A stretch of DNA of 64,000 bases from Micromonospora wenchangensis (GTDB taxonomy: Bacteria > Actinomycetota > Actinomycetes > Mycobacteriales > Micromonosporaceae). Every line of letters begins with the position of its first letter. Position 1 is the stretch's first letter. Of the stretch, positions 53,389 through 62,240 are shown one piece after another. Under the pieces are notes generated by a model, which was not told the DNA's origin, did no database searches, and was given only the letters and a program-made list of their open reading frames with translations. A program made the translations under genes and the position numbers. The stretch covers positions 52,452 to 116,451 of the forward strand of contig NZ_MZMV01000018.1 of NCBI RefSeq assembly GCF_002210435.1. The letters run 5' to 3'.

Positions 53389-55026
53389 TCAGCCGTTGTC
53401 CTTCTCGAACCGTTCGTGCGCCTTGTTGACCAGGCCGATGTACTGGTCGGCGTTCTTGGCCTTCAGTTCGCCGACGTAGGCGTCCCACTCGGTGAGGGGC
53501 CGCTGGCCGAGGATGAACTTGAGCGTGTTCTGGATGACGTGGTCCTTCAGCGGGGTCTCCCACAGCGACGCCTGTTCCCGCTCCTCGTCGGTGAGCGGGG
53601 CCGGCGGGTCGACCGGCAGCGGCGTGCGGGCGTTCATCACCTTCTGGAACTCCATCTCCTCCGGGGAGAAGAACGACTGCACCAGGTCGAGCCTGCCGCC
53701 GTAGGAGAACACCCCGTTGCCGAAGCCGAAGTCCTTCTGCAGGTGCTTGCTGCCCTTGGGGTTGAGCCCGATCATGTCGACGTCGGGGTTGAGGGTGTAC
53801 TTGCCGGCGGCGTCCTTGCTGTAGGTGGTGCCCTCGACGCCCCACTTGGCGAACTCCTGGCCGGCGTCGGAGTAGTACAGCCAGTCGACGAACTGCATCA
53901 TCGCCACGAAGTTCTTGCTGTCCCGGGCCTTCTTGGAGATCATGACGCCGTTCTCCAGCCGGCTGGCCGGGTTGATCTCGCCGGCCGGGCCGACCAGCAG
54001 CGGGATCTTCGTCAGCTTGGCGTTCGGCAGGGTCTTGGCCAGGTCGGGGCGGTAGTCGTTGACCAGGGTCTGGGCGTTGCTGCCGATGACGAAGGACTTG
54101 CCGTTGGCGAGCTTCTGCCGGGCCTGCTCATCGGTCTGGGTGAAGCTCTCCGGGTCGAGCAGCTTCTCCGCCACCAGCTTGTTGAGGTACACGATCACCT
54201 GCTTGTACTGCTCGGTGGCGCCGGTGTAGACGAACTTCTTCGCCGCCGGGTCCCAGGTGGCGGGGTTCCAGCTCCAGCCGGTCCGGATGCCGTGCGCCGC
54301 GCCGACGATGCTCAGCAGTTCCCCGCCCGGGTTCGGCTTGCTCCACCGGTCCGAGTACGGGTACGAGTCGGGGTAGCGGGCCTTCATCGCCTTGAGCACG
54401 GTGTACAGCTCGTCCCAGGTCTTGGGGATCTGGAGGTTGAGCTGCTGGAGGATGTCGGTGCGCACCGCGATCGAGTACTCCGCCCACGGCTTCTCGTGCA
54501 GGCCGGGGAGCAGGTAGAACTTGCCGTCGGACTGTCGCAGCGTGTCGAACTCCGGTTGGAGGTTCCACTTGGCGATCTTGTCCTTGAGGTTGGGCATCAG
54601 GTCCAGGTAGTCGCTCACCGGCAGGATCGCGCCGGAGGAGACGAAGGCGTTCTCCGCCGGGTGGTAGGTCTTCGGGATGATCAGTGGGGCGTCACCGGCG
54701 CCGATGAGCAGGCTGCGCTTCTGCTCGTAGTCGCTCAGCGGCACGGCCACCGGTTCGAGCTTGACGTTGGTCCGCTTGGTCAGCTCCGACCAGAACAGCC
54801 AGTCGTCCTTGAGCGGATAGTTGGGGTGGTTGTTGTAGAGGATGGGGAAGGAGAGCGGCTCGGTGGCCTTGAACTGCTTGTCGATCCCGTAGTCGGCCAT
54901 CGCGCCGGCCCGGTTGCCGTCGAGGTCCTTGGCGTCCGGGGCGTCGTCGGAGCAGGCCCCGACGAGGGTGAGGGTGAGCAGCCCGGCAGCGGCTATCGCC
55001 ACGCGGCGCCACGTCCTGTGGAACAT
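53389..55026 (-). CDS. Solute-binding lipoprotein of oligosaccharide ABC transporter
   Basis: Lipoprotein of 545 residues, LipO/LplA-type extracellular solute-binding protein. Signal peptide with lipobox LVGAC near residue 25; a two-lobed binding fold follows (PKTWDELYTVLKAMKARYPDSYPY is the hinge-type motif). It is larger than monosaccharide binders, as expected for oligosaccharides. Between the two permease genes and GH39/GH67 it most likely captures (glucurono)xylo-oligosaccharides. No ATPase gene is in the operon; such systems often share a distant MsmK-type ATPase. Confidence 0.87.
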   Translation of the reverse strand: MFHRTWRRVAIAAAGLLTLTLVGACSDDAPDAKDLDGNRAGAMADYGIDKQFKATEPLSFPILYNNHPNYPLKDDWLFWSELTKRTNVKLEPVAVPLSDYEQKRSLLIGAGDAPLIIPKTYHPAENAFVSSGAILPVSDYLDLMPNLKDKIAKWNLQPEFDTLRQSDGKFYLLPGLHEKPWAEYSIAVRTDILQQLNLQIPKTWDELYTVLKAMKARYPDSYPYSDRWSKPNPGGELLSIVGAAHGIRTGWSWNPATWDPAAKKFVYTGATEQYKQVIVYLNKLVAEKLLDPESFTQTDEQARQKLANGKSFVIGSNAQTLVNDYRPDLAKTLPNAKLTKIPLLVGPAGEINPASRLENGVMISKKARDSKNFVAMMQFVDWLYYSDAGQEFAKWGVEGTTYSKDAAGKYTLNPDVDMIGLNPKGSKHLQKDFGFGNGVFSYGGRLDLVQSFFSPEEMEFQKVMNARTPLPVDPPAPLTDEEREQASLWETPLKDHVIQNTLKFILGQRPLTEWDAYVGELKAKNADQYIGLVNKAHERFEKDNG

Positions 55027-55083
55027 GGCTCGTCCTTTCGATCAGGTGGTGTGGGGGTGCAGTGGGTGCATCGGTCGGCCGGG

Positions 55084-56028
55084 CTACCCCTTGACCGCGC
55101 CGAGCATCACGCCGGACACGAAGAACCGCTGGATGAAGGGGTAGACCGCGAGGATCGGCAGGGTGGTGAGCACGATGGTCACGGCCTGGATGGTGGCCGC
55201 CGCCTGCACCGCGTCGGACTCGGCGACGCCGCCGGCGGACTGCGCCCCGGTCGCCCCGGCGATGAGGTTGCGCAGGTAGACCGTGACCGGGAGCAGGTCC
55301 TGCTGATCCAGGTAGAGGAACGCGGTGAACCAGGAGTTCCAGAACGACACCGCGTAGAACAGCACCATCGTGGCGATGATCGCCTTGGACAGCGGCAGCA
55401 CGATCCGCAGCAGGGTGCCGTACGTGCTCAGCCCGTCGACGGCGGCGGCCTCCTCCAGCTCCACCGGCAGGCTCTCGAAGAACGCCTTCATCACCAGCAG
55501 GTTGAACACGTTGATCGCGTTGGGCAGGACCACCGCCCAGATGCTGTTCTTCATGCCCAGGCTGGTGATGAGCACGTAGTTGGGGATCAGCCCGCCGGAG
55601 AAGAACATGGTGAACACGGCGACCCCGACGAGCACCCCCCGCCCCTTGAGCTGGTGCTTGGACAACACGTACGCGTAGCAGGTGGTCAGCACGATCGAGA
55701 TCGCGGTGGCGACGACGGTGTAGACCACGGTGTTGCGGTAGTTCGTCCAGAACATCGGGTCGGACATCACCAGCCGGTAGGCGGTGAGGTTGAAGCCCTG
55801 CGGGACGAGGTTGACCTTCCCGGCGATGATCGGCGCCTCGTCGCTGAGCGACCGGGCCACGATGTTGACGAACGGGTAGAGCGTCACGACCACCACGAGG
55901 GTCAGCACCACCGCGTTGACCGCCTGGAACACCCGGTAGCCCCGGGTCGGGCGGATGCCCCGGCGGCGGCGGGACGCGGGGCGGGCCGCCGGGGTCTTCG
56001 GGCCGGCCGTGCCGGGCGCCACGGTCAC
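55084..56028 (-). CDS. Oligosaccharide ABC transporter permease (YtcP/AraQ-like)
   Basis: Inner-membrane permease of 314 residues with six helices and the EAA loop ELEEAAAVDGLSTYGTLLRIVLPLSKA. The GTG at 56028 overlaps the stop of the first permease (GTGA); a second GTG one codon upstream is possible. The long frame further upstream is a shadow. Pairs with the LplB-like permease. Confidence 0.87.
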   Translation of the reverse strand: MTVAPGTAGPKTPAARPASRRRRGIRPTRGYRVFQAVNAVVLTLVVVVTLYPFVNIVARSLSDEAPIIAGKVNLVPQGFNLTAYRLVMSDPMFWTNYRNTVVYTVVATAISIVLTTCYAYVLSKHQLKGRGVLVGVAVFTMFFSGGLIPNYVLITSLGMKNSIWAVVLPNAINVFNLLVMKAFFESLPVELEEAAAVDGLSTYGTLLRIVLPLSKAIIATMVLFYAVSFWNSWFTAFLYLDQQDLLPVTVYLRNLIAGATGAQSAGGVAESDAVQAAATIQAVTIVLTTLPILAVYPFIQRFFVSGVMLGAVKG

Positions 56029-56993
56029 CACAGGCTCGTCCCCACCGTGCGGCGGGAGATGGTGTTGGCGCCCAGCACCAGGATCAACCCGATCACCGCC
56101 TCGAACAGGCCGATCGCGGCGGCGTAGCTGAAGTTGCTGGACTCGAAGCCCAGCCGGAACAGGTACGTGGAGATCACGTCGGCGGTCGGGTAGGTCAGCG
56201 GGTTGTACAGCAGCAGGATCTTCTCGAACCCGACGGCCATGAAGGTGCCGATGTTGAGGATCAGCAGGGTCACCATCGTCGGCCTGATCCCGGGCAGCGT
56301 GACGTGCCAGGTCTGCCGCCAGCGGTTGGCCCCGTCGATCCGGGCCGCCTCGTACAGGTTCTCGTCGATGGTGGTGAGCGCCGCCAGATAGAGGATCGTC
56401 CCCCAGCCGACGGTCTGCCAGACCTCCGAGGAGACGTAGACGGCGCGGAACCATCCCGGCTGCTGCAGGAACGGCACGCCCTCCCCGCCGACCGCCCGGA
56501 CCAACTGGTTGACCGAGCCGTCCATCGACAGCAGCTGCATCACCATCGCCGCCACGATCACGATGGACAGGAAGTGCGGCAGGTAGGACACCGACTGGAC
56601 GAACCGCTTGAGCCTGCGGGCCCGGACCTCGTTGAGCAGCAGCGCCAGCACGATCGGCAGCGGGAAGCAGAACAGCAGGGTCAGCGTGCCCAGCACCAGG
56701 GTGTTGGTGAACACCTGCCAGAAGGTCGGGTCGGCCAGGAACAGCCGGAAGTACCGCAGGCCCACCCAGTACTCGCCGAAGACGCTGCCGCCGGGGCTGA
56801 ACCGGCGGAACGCGATCACGTTGCCGATCATCGGCAGATACCGGAAGACCAGGAAGAACAGCAGCGGCAGGACGGCCAGCGAGTAGAGCTGCCAGTCCCG
56901 GCGCAGGGCCCGCCGCCAGGGGTGCCGGCGACGCCGGACCGGGGCGGGCGTCGCCGCGGCCGGTGGCGGCGGCAGTAGCGTCGGGGATGTCAT
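56025..56993 (-). CDS. Oligosaccharide ABC transporter permease (LplB-like)
   Basis: Inner-membrane permease of 322 residues with six helices and the EAA loop NLYEAARIDGANRWRQTWHVTLPGIRP. A Pro/Ala/Arg-rich cytoplasmic N-terminus precedes the first helix. The ATG at 56993 has AGGAGG 6 bases ahead, 10 bases after the GH3 stop. Together with the YtcP-like protein it forms the channel for xylo-oligosaccharides. Confidence 0.87.
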   Translation of the reverse strand: MTSPTLLPPPPAAATPAPVRRRRHPWRRALRRDWQLYSLAVLPLLFFLVFRYLPMIGNVIAFRRFSPGGSVFGEYWVGLRYFRLFLADPTFWQVFTNTLVLGTLTLLFCFPLPIVLALLLNEVRARRLKRFVQSVSYLPHFLSIVIVAAMVMQLLSMDGSVNQLVRAVGGEGVPFLQQPGWFRAVYVSSEVWQTVGWGTILYLAALTTIDENLYEAARIDGANRWRQTWHVTLPGIRPTMVTLLILNIGTFMAVGFEKILLLYNPLTYPTADVISTYLFRLGFESSNFSYAAAIGLFEAVIGLILVLGANTISRRTVGTSLW

Positions 56994-57003
56994 CCTCGGC
57001 CTC

Positions 57004-59388
57004 CTATCCGGCCTGCGGGTCGGTGCCGGCGGGCTCGACCCGTACCGCCGTGAGCAGGTGTCGTCGCGCGCCGACCTGCCGCTGCGCACCGGTCAGCCGC
57101 AGCGGCAGGGTCGCCGCGGTGTCGCCGCTGGAGCGACCGAAGCGCAGTTCGACGTCGCCGGGTTCGACGATGCGCCGGCCGTCGCGCCCGGTGAACGAGG
57201 CGACGTCGGCGGGCACGGTGAAGCTGACCTGCGCCGCCGTGCCGGGGTCCAGCGGCACCCGGGCGTAGCCGACCAGCCGGACCACGGGTCGGGTGGTCTG
57301 GGCGACCGGGTCGTGCAGGTAGAGCTGCACCACCTCGGTGCCGGGCCGGTCGCCGGTGTTGCGCACGGTGATCCGTACCGTCGTCTCGCCGTCGACCGGC
57401 CAGGCCGGTGGCCCGCCGGTCTCCCCGGCGTCCGACGCCACCGGGTCGGACCAGGCGAAGGTGGTGTAGCCCAACCCGTGGCCGAACGGGTACGCCGGGG
57501 TGGGGTCGATCGAGGACACCTCGGAGCGGCGGCCCAGCGGCGGGGTCAGGTAGGTGCCGGGCAGGCCACCGGCGTCGCGCGGGACGCTGACCGGCAGCCG
57601 GCCGGACGGGTTCACCGCGCCGGTGAGCACCTCGGCGAGCGCCTGCCCGCCGCGCTGGCCGAGGAAGAACGCCTGGACGACGGCCGCGGCGCGCTCGTGG
57701 TCGGGGCCGAGCGCGTAGGGCCGGCCGGTCATCAGCACCAGCACCACCGGGGTGCCGGTGTCGAGCACCGCCCGGACCAGGTCGGCCTGTACGCCGGGCA
57801 GTCGCAGGTCGGGCGCGTCGCAGCCCTCGCCGGAGGTGCCCCGGCCGAACATGCCGGCGCGGTCACCGACGGCGAGCACGCAGACGTCGGCCTGCGCCGC
57901 GGCGGTGACCGCCGCCGCGATGCCCGAGGTGTCGTCGCCGGTGATCGCGCAGCCCGGCTCGTGCACGAGGCCGGGAACCGACCTGCTGAGTTCGTCGCGC
58001 AGCGAGGGGATCTCCAGGCCCAACCCGTGCTCCGGGTGGCGGACCCCGACGTGGTTGGGGAAGGAGTAGCAGCCGAGCAGGGCCATCGGGTCGTCGGCGA
58101 CCGGGCCGACCAGGGCCACCCGCCGGCCGGGGGCCAGTGGCAGCACGCCGTCGTTGCGCAACAGCACCACCGACTCGCGGGCCAGCCGCAGGGCGACGTC
58201 CCGGCTGGTCTCGTCGTCGAGCCGCAGGTTCGCCGCGTCCTCGGGCAGTTCCTGCCAGTCCTCGTCGAGCAGCCCGAGTTCGATCTTCTGGATCAGCACC
58301 CGGCGCAGCGCCCGGTCGATCAGCGCCTCGTCGACCGCGCCGGAGCGCACGGCGGCCACCAGCGGTTCGCCGAACGCGTCCACGGTGGGCAGTTCCACGT
58401 CGATGCCGGCGCGCAGGGCGAGCCGGGCGGCGTCGGCGGCGTCGGCGGCCACCCCGTGCAGGGTCTCCAGGAAGCGCACCGCGAAGTAGTCGGCGACGAC
58501 GGTGCCGGTGAAGCCCCACTCGTCGCGCAGCAGCCCGGTCAGCAACCCCTCGTCGGCCGCGGCGGGCAGGCCGTCGATCTCGGCGTACGAGTTCATCACC
58601 GAGCGGGCACCGCCGAGGCGCAGGGCCATCTCGAACGGCGGGAGGATGACGTCGGCCAGTTCCCGGGGGCCCATCGACACCGGGGCGAGGTTGCGTCCGC
58701 CCCGGGAGGCGGAGTACCCGGCGAAGTGTTTGAGGGTGGCGACGATGCCGGCGCGTTCCAGGCCCCGCACGTACGCCGCCCCGGTGGTCCCGACCAGGTA
58801 CGGGTCCTCCCCGATGGTCTCCTCGGTACGCCCCCAGCGGTAGTCGCGGGTGACGTCGAGCACCGGGGCGAGTCCCTGGTGGACCCCGGCGGCCCGCATC
58901 GAGCGGCCGATCCGGCCGGCCATCTCCTCGACCAGTTCCGGGTCGAAGGAGGCGCCCCAGCCCAGCGGGGTGGGGTAGACCGTGGCCCGCCAGGCGGCGA
59001 AGCCGGTGAGGCACTCCTCGTGCACCTGCGCCGGGATGCCGAACCGGCTCGCGGCGGCGATCTGCGCCTGGGAGGCGGCCAGCGAGCGGGCCCCGACCAC
59101 GGGGTCGACGGGTGCGGTGCCGAACGGGCGGGTCAACTGGCCGAGCCCGTGGCGGATGATCGTGCTCCACGGCGGCGCGCCGTCGATCATGTCGGCCTGG
59201 TGCGGGGCGACCCCCTCGCCGGAGGCTTCCGCGCCGACCCAGACGCCGACGAGTTGGGCGATCTTCTCCTCCAGCGACATGAGCGGGACCAGGGCGTCGG
59301 CCCGTTGCGCGGGTGAGCGCCGGGGGTCCCGCCACGGTTGGGTTCCGCGGGGTGCCGGGCCGTCGTCGACGGGCACCTGACTTCTCAT
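57004..59388 (-). CDS. Beta-xylosidase/beta-glucosidase, GH3
   Basis: GH3 enzyme of 794 residues without a signal peptide. The N-terminal barrel has the KHF motif (220-222) and nucleophile D300 in TVVADYFAV; the alpha/beta-sandwich (about 400-610) and a C-terminal Fn3-like domain (about 680-785) follow. First gene of the minus-strand xylo-oligosaccharide operon, with a CGAAAATTTCG operator about 70 bases upstream. Context favours beta-xylosidase, perhaps with arabinofuranosidase activity, over beta-glucosidase. The ATG at 59388 follows GAGGGG; the frame to 59571 runs through the operator region and is not used. Confidence 0.9.
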   Translation of the reverse strand: MRSQVPVDDGPAPRGTQPWRDPRRSPAQRADALVPLMSLEEKIAQLVGVWVGAEASGEGVAPHQADMIDGAPPWSTIIRHGLGQLTRPFGTAPVDPVVGARSLAASQAQIAAASRFGIPAQVHEECLTGFAAWRATVYPTPLGWGASFDPELVEEMAGRIGRSMRAAGVHQGLAPVLDVTRDYRWGRTEETIGEDPYLVGTTGAAYVRGLERAGIVATLKHFAGYSASRGGRNLAPVSMGPRELADVILPPFEMALRLGGARSVMNSYAEIDGLPAAADEGLLTGLLRDEWGFTGTVVADYFAVRFLETLHGVAADAADAARLALRAGIDVELPTVDAFGEPLVAAVRSGAVDEALIDRALRRVLIQKIELGLLDEDWQELPEDAANLRLDDETSRDVALRLARESVVLLRNDGVLPLAPGRRVALVGPVADDPMALLGCYSFPNHVGVRHPEHGLGLEIPSLRDELSRSVPGLVHEPGCAITGDDTSGIAAAVTAAAQADVCVLAVGDRAGMFGRGTSGEGCDAPDLRLPGVQADLVRAVLDTGTPVVLVLMTGRPYALGPDHERAAAVVQAFFLGQRGGQALAEVLTGAVNPSGRLPVSVPRDAGGLPGTYLTPPLGRRSEVSSIDPTPAYPFGHGLGYTTFAWSDPVASDAGETGGPPAWPVDGETTVRITVRNTGDRPGTEVVQLYLHDPVAQTTRPVVRLVGYARVPLDPGTAAQVSFTVPADVASFTGRDGRRIVEPGDVELRFGRSSGDTAATLPLRLTGAQRQVGARRHLLTAVRVEPAGTDPQAG

Positions 59389-59458
59389 GCCACACCCCTC
59401 ACCTTCGACACTCCCCCACCCACGCCCGCCGGGAACGGCAACGCGGCGGCGGGGGGTT

Positions 59459-59469
59459 CGAAAATTTCG
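59459..59469. promoter_or_regulatory. Operator CGAAAATTTCG upstream of GH3 operon
   Basis: Perfect palindrome around a central A, identical except for the centre to the site at 59638-59648. It lies about 70 bases ahead of the GH3 start in the divergent gap shared with a LacI-type regulator, and is the likely repressor site for the minus-strand operon. Confidence 0.65.
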
Positions 59470-59635
59470 TAAACAGCGCGTTACCTTTTTCGGGCAACTT
59501 AGGAGGCATTGCCGGCGCGTGTCAAGGGCCTCAATTGGGATACGAGGCCGCGTAATTCCCAGAAAGTACATTCACCCCCGTCAAAATCTTCGGGCACTGT
59601 CGAATCCCGGTTTCGAACCGAACGTGCTAGAGTTC

Positions 59636-59650
59636 TCCGAAACTTTCGGA
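59636..59650. promoter_or_regulatory. Operator TCCGAAACTTTCGGA before LacI-type gene
   Basis: Perfect 15-bp palindrome around a central C, just downstream of a TAGAGT -10-like element (59628-59633), so transcription would start inside or next to it. The core CGAAACTTTCG matches the other site in this gap; it points to autoregulation of the LacI-type gene and the esterase behind it. Confidence 0.68.
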
Positions 59651-59669
59651 CGTGCCTGGTGAGGCTTCG

Positions 59670-60710
59670 ATGACCGCGTCCCGCCCGCTCACCCCACAGG
59701 CCTCGGCCACGATCGCCACCATCGCCGAGGAGGTCGGCGTCTCCGTGGCGACCGTCTCGAAGGTGCTCAACGGGCGGGCGGACGTCGCCGCCGAGACCCG
59801 GGCGCGGGTCGAGGAGAGCCTGGAGCGCCACCGGTACCGCCGCCGCATCCGCCGGCAGTCGCCCGGGATCGACCAGATCGACCTGGTCTTCCACGAGTTC
59901 AACTCCGGCTGGGCGATGGAGATCATGAGCGGGGTCGAGGCGGTGGCCTCCGCCGCCGGACTGGGCATCGCCATCTCCCAGCTCGACGGGGCGCACCGGC
60001 CCGCGCCCCGCCGGCTGGACGCCCTGGTCGCCCGGCGTCCGCTGGGCCTGCTCTTCGTGCTCTGCCACCCGACCCCGCCGCAGCAGCTCATGCTGGCCGA
60101 ACACCGCATCCCGTTCGTGGTCGTCGACACCGACAGCGCCACCTCGGCGTCGGTGCCGACCGTCGGCTCCAACAACTGGAACGGCGGCCTGCTGGCCACC
60201 CGGCACCTGCTGGAGCTGGGGCACCGCCGGATCGCCGTCATCTCCGGGCCCCGCGACGTGCTGTGCAGCCAGGCCCGCGCCGCCGGCTTCCGCTCCGCCC
60301 ACGACGAGATCGGCCTGCCCCTGGACGCCGACCTGGTGCGCTACGGCAGCTTCTACGTCGACGGCGGGCACGCCCACGGCCTGGAGCTGCTCGCCGGGCC
60401 CGACCGGCCGACCGCGATCTTCGCCGGCTCGGACCTGCAGGCCATCGGCGTGCTCCGGGCCGCCCGCCGGCTCGGCCTGCGGGTCCCCGACGACCTCTCG
60501 GTGATCGGGTACGACGACCTGCCGGTCGCCGGCTGGACCGACCCGCCGCTGACCACCGTGCACCAGCCCCTGCGGGACATGGCCGGCACCGCCACCCAGA
60601 TGCTGCTGGAACTGGCCCGCGGCACGACGGTGGCGACCAGCCGGATCGACCTGGTGACCGAGCTGGTCGTCCGGGAGAGCACCGCCCCACCCGCCACCAC
60701 CCGTCCCTGA
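59670..60710 (+). CDS. LacI-family regulator of xylo-oligosaccharide operon (BxlR-like)
   Basis: Repressor of 346 residues. LacI HTH (TIATIAEEVGVSVATVSKVLNGRADV) and a binding-protein-like effector domain opening DLVFHEFNSGWAMEIMSGVEAV, with the hinge helix RRRIRRQSP slightly unusual. It is divergent from the GH3-ABC-GH39-GH67 operon and is flanked by two CGAAANTTTCG sites. From memory, BxlR of Streptomyces binds CGAA-N-TTCG; this gene is a plausible orthologue. The ATG at 59670 with GGTGAG upstream is preferred to the GTG at 59652. Confidence 0.86.
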   Translation: MTASRPLTPQASATIATIAEEVGVSVATVSKVLNGRADVAAETRARVEESLERHRYRRRIRRQSPGIDQIDLVFHEFNSGWAMEIMSGVEAVASAAGLGIAISQLDGAHRPAPRRLDALVARRPLGLLFVLCHPTPPQQLMLAEHRIPFVVVDTDSATSASVPTVGSNNWNGGLLATRHLLELGHRRIAVISGPRDVLCSQARAAGFRSAHDEIGLPLDADLVRYGSFYVDGGHAHGLELLAGPDRPTAIFAGSDLQAIGVLRAARRLGLRVPDDLSVIGYDDLPVAGWTDPPLTTVHQPLRDMAGTATQMLLELARGTTVATSRIDLVTELVVRESTAPPATTRP

Positions 60711-60725
60711 GCACCCGAGGAACCC

Positions 60726-61724
60726 ATGGCATCCAGCGAGGACCTGCGACGGTACGCGCCGACCGTCGTCGAACCGGCCGACTTCGACGAGTTCTGGCGG
60801 GACACGCTCGCCACGGCGGGTGAGCGCCCGGTGCTGGTCGACGTCCGCCCACACCGGACCGACCTGCGGCTGGTCGACACCTGGGACGTCACCTTCGCCG
60901 GTTTCGCCGGTGACCCGGTGCGGGCCTGGTACACCCGGCCGGCCGGGGTCGACACCGCGCTGCCCGCAGTGGTCGAGTACGCCGGCTACGGGCGCGGCCG
61001 GGGCCTGCCGCACGAGCGGCTGACCTGGCCGGTGGCCGGGTACGCGCACCTGCTGATGGACAACCGGGGCCAGTCCGGGCTGCACGGCGCGGGCGATACC
61101 CCCGACCCGCACGGCGCGCCCGGCGGCCCATGGCCCGCCACCTGGGGCATCCTCACCCCGCACGACTACCACTACCGCCGGCTGATCACCGACGCGGTCC
61201 GCGCGGTGGACGCCGTCCGCGCGCTGCCCGGGGTGGACCCGGCCCGGGTGGCAGCCGTCGGCAACAGTCAGGGCGGCGGGCTCGCCCTGGCCGTCGCCGG
61301 TCTGCGTGACGACCTCGCGGCGCTGCTGAGCACCGCGCCGTTCCTCTGTGACGTCCAGCGCGGGATCGAGCTGACCGACGCCGCCCCGTACGGCGAGATC
61401 GCCAGGTACCTGTCGGTGCACCGGCAGGTCGAGGAGGCCGTCCGGCACACGCTGTCCTATGTCGACGGGGTGACCTTCGCCCGGCGGGCCACCGCACCCG
61501 CGCACTTCGGCATCGGCCTGCGCGACGACGTCTGCCCGCCGAGCACCGGCTTCGCCGCCTACAACCAGTACGGCGCGGCGAACGGCCGGGCGGGGCTTCC
61601 CCCACGTGAGCTGCACACCTACCCGTTCAACGGCCACGAGGGCGGCGAGGCGTGGCAGGTCGAGCGGCAACTGCGCTGGCTCGCCCCGCTGCTGCGCCCC
61701 GCCACCGACGACCCGGCGCGGTGA
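60726..61724 (+). CDS. Acetylxylan esterase (AXE1/CE7 family)
   Basis: Alpha/beta-hydrolase of 332 residues without signal peptide, CE7 type. Catalytic triad by family comparison: S181 in GNSQGG, D267 in GLRDDVCPPST and H304 in NGHEGG; YRRLITDAVRAVDAV and RGQSG are CE7 markers. It removes acetyl groups from imported acetylated xylo-oligosaccharides (and often cephalosporin C). It lies 15 bases after the LacI-type gene, so it is co-transcribed with it and divergent from the xylosidase operon. Confidence 0.92.
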   Translation: MASSEDLRRYAPTVVEPADFDEFWRDTLATAGERPVLVDVRPHRTDLRLVDTWDVTFAGFAGDPVRAWYTRPAGVDTALPAVVEYAGYGRGRGLPHERLTWPVAGYAHLLMDNRGQSGLHGAGDTPDPHGAPGGPWPATWGILTPHDYHYRRLITDAVRAVDAVRALPGVDPARVAAVGNSQGGGLALAVAGLRDDLAALLSTAPFLCDVQRGIELTDAAPYGEIARYLSVHRQVEEAVRHTLSYVDGVTFARRATAPAHFGIGLRDDVCPPSTGFAAYNQYGAANGRAGLPPRELHTYPFNGHEGGEAWQVERQLRWLAPLLRPATDDPAR

Positions 61725-61782
61725 CCACCGGGCGGTGACCGGCGTCGCGCGGGTGGGGACGCCGACCCGACCGGCGGACGGG

Positions 61783-61824
61783 ACGCCGCCCGGCGCAGGG
61801 GCGCTCCGCTGCGCCCGGCGTCGT
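61783..61824 (+). terminator. Hairpin terminator after acetylxylan esterase
   Basis: A 16-bp stem with two mismatches (61783-61798 and 61809-61824), loop of 10, about 58 bases after the stop at 61724. Confidence 0.55.
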
Positions 61825-61872
61825 CGGGGAGCCGGCCGGTAGTTCACCCGGGCATCGTCGCGCACCGATCTG

Positions 61873-61902
61873 TTGCCGATGTTAGCGATAACACGATATG
61901 GT
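61873..61902 (+). promoter_or_regulatory. Promoter with LacI-type operator for CE3 esterase gene
   Basis: TTGCCG (61873-61878) and TATGGT (61897-61902) are spaced by 18 bases; between them lies TGTTAGCGATAACA (61880-61893), an operator nearly the same as the one in the araB promoter. Transcription from here would give a leader of about 330 bases before the ATG at 62241; that leader shows no other clear feature. Confidence 0.65.
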
Positions 61903-62240
61903 GCATCGCGGCGGGAGCGCAGGGCACGCTCCGGCCGTGGTCACCGCTTCGTCCACCCGTCGGGGTTCGTCCACCTGCGGGGGTCGGTGGCCACCGGCAC
62001 ACACGGCGTCCACCGCCGGTGACGCGGTCCGGGTTCCCGGTCGACGCGCGTGGCGCACCTCCGCCCGTCAGTTCCAGGGGAATCCGCCGGGCAACGGCGG
62101 TCGGTCCGTGCGCGCGGCGACGTCCGGGCCCGTGCCGGCACACCCCCTTGTCCACGAGCCGGACGAGACGGCGACATCCCGGGACGGTCGCCGTGCTGCA
62201 CGTCCGCACCGCGCTCCGCGCGCCACCCCAGGGAGTTTCC

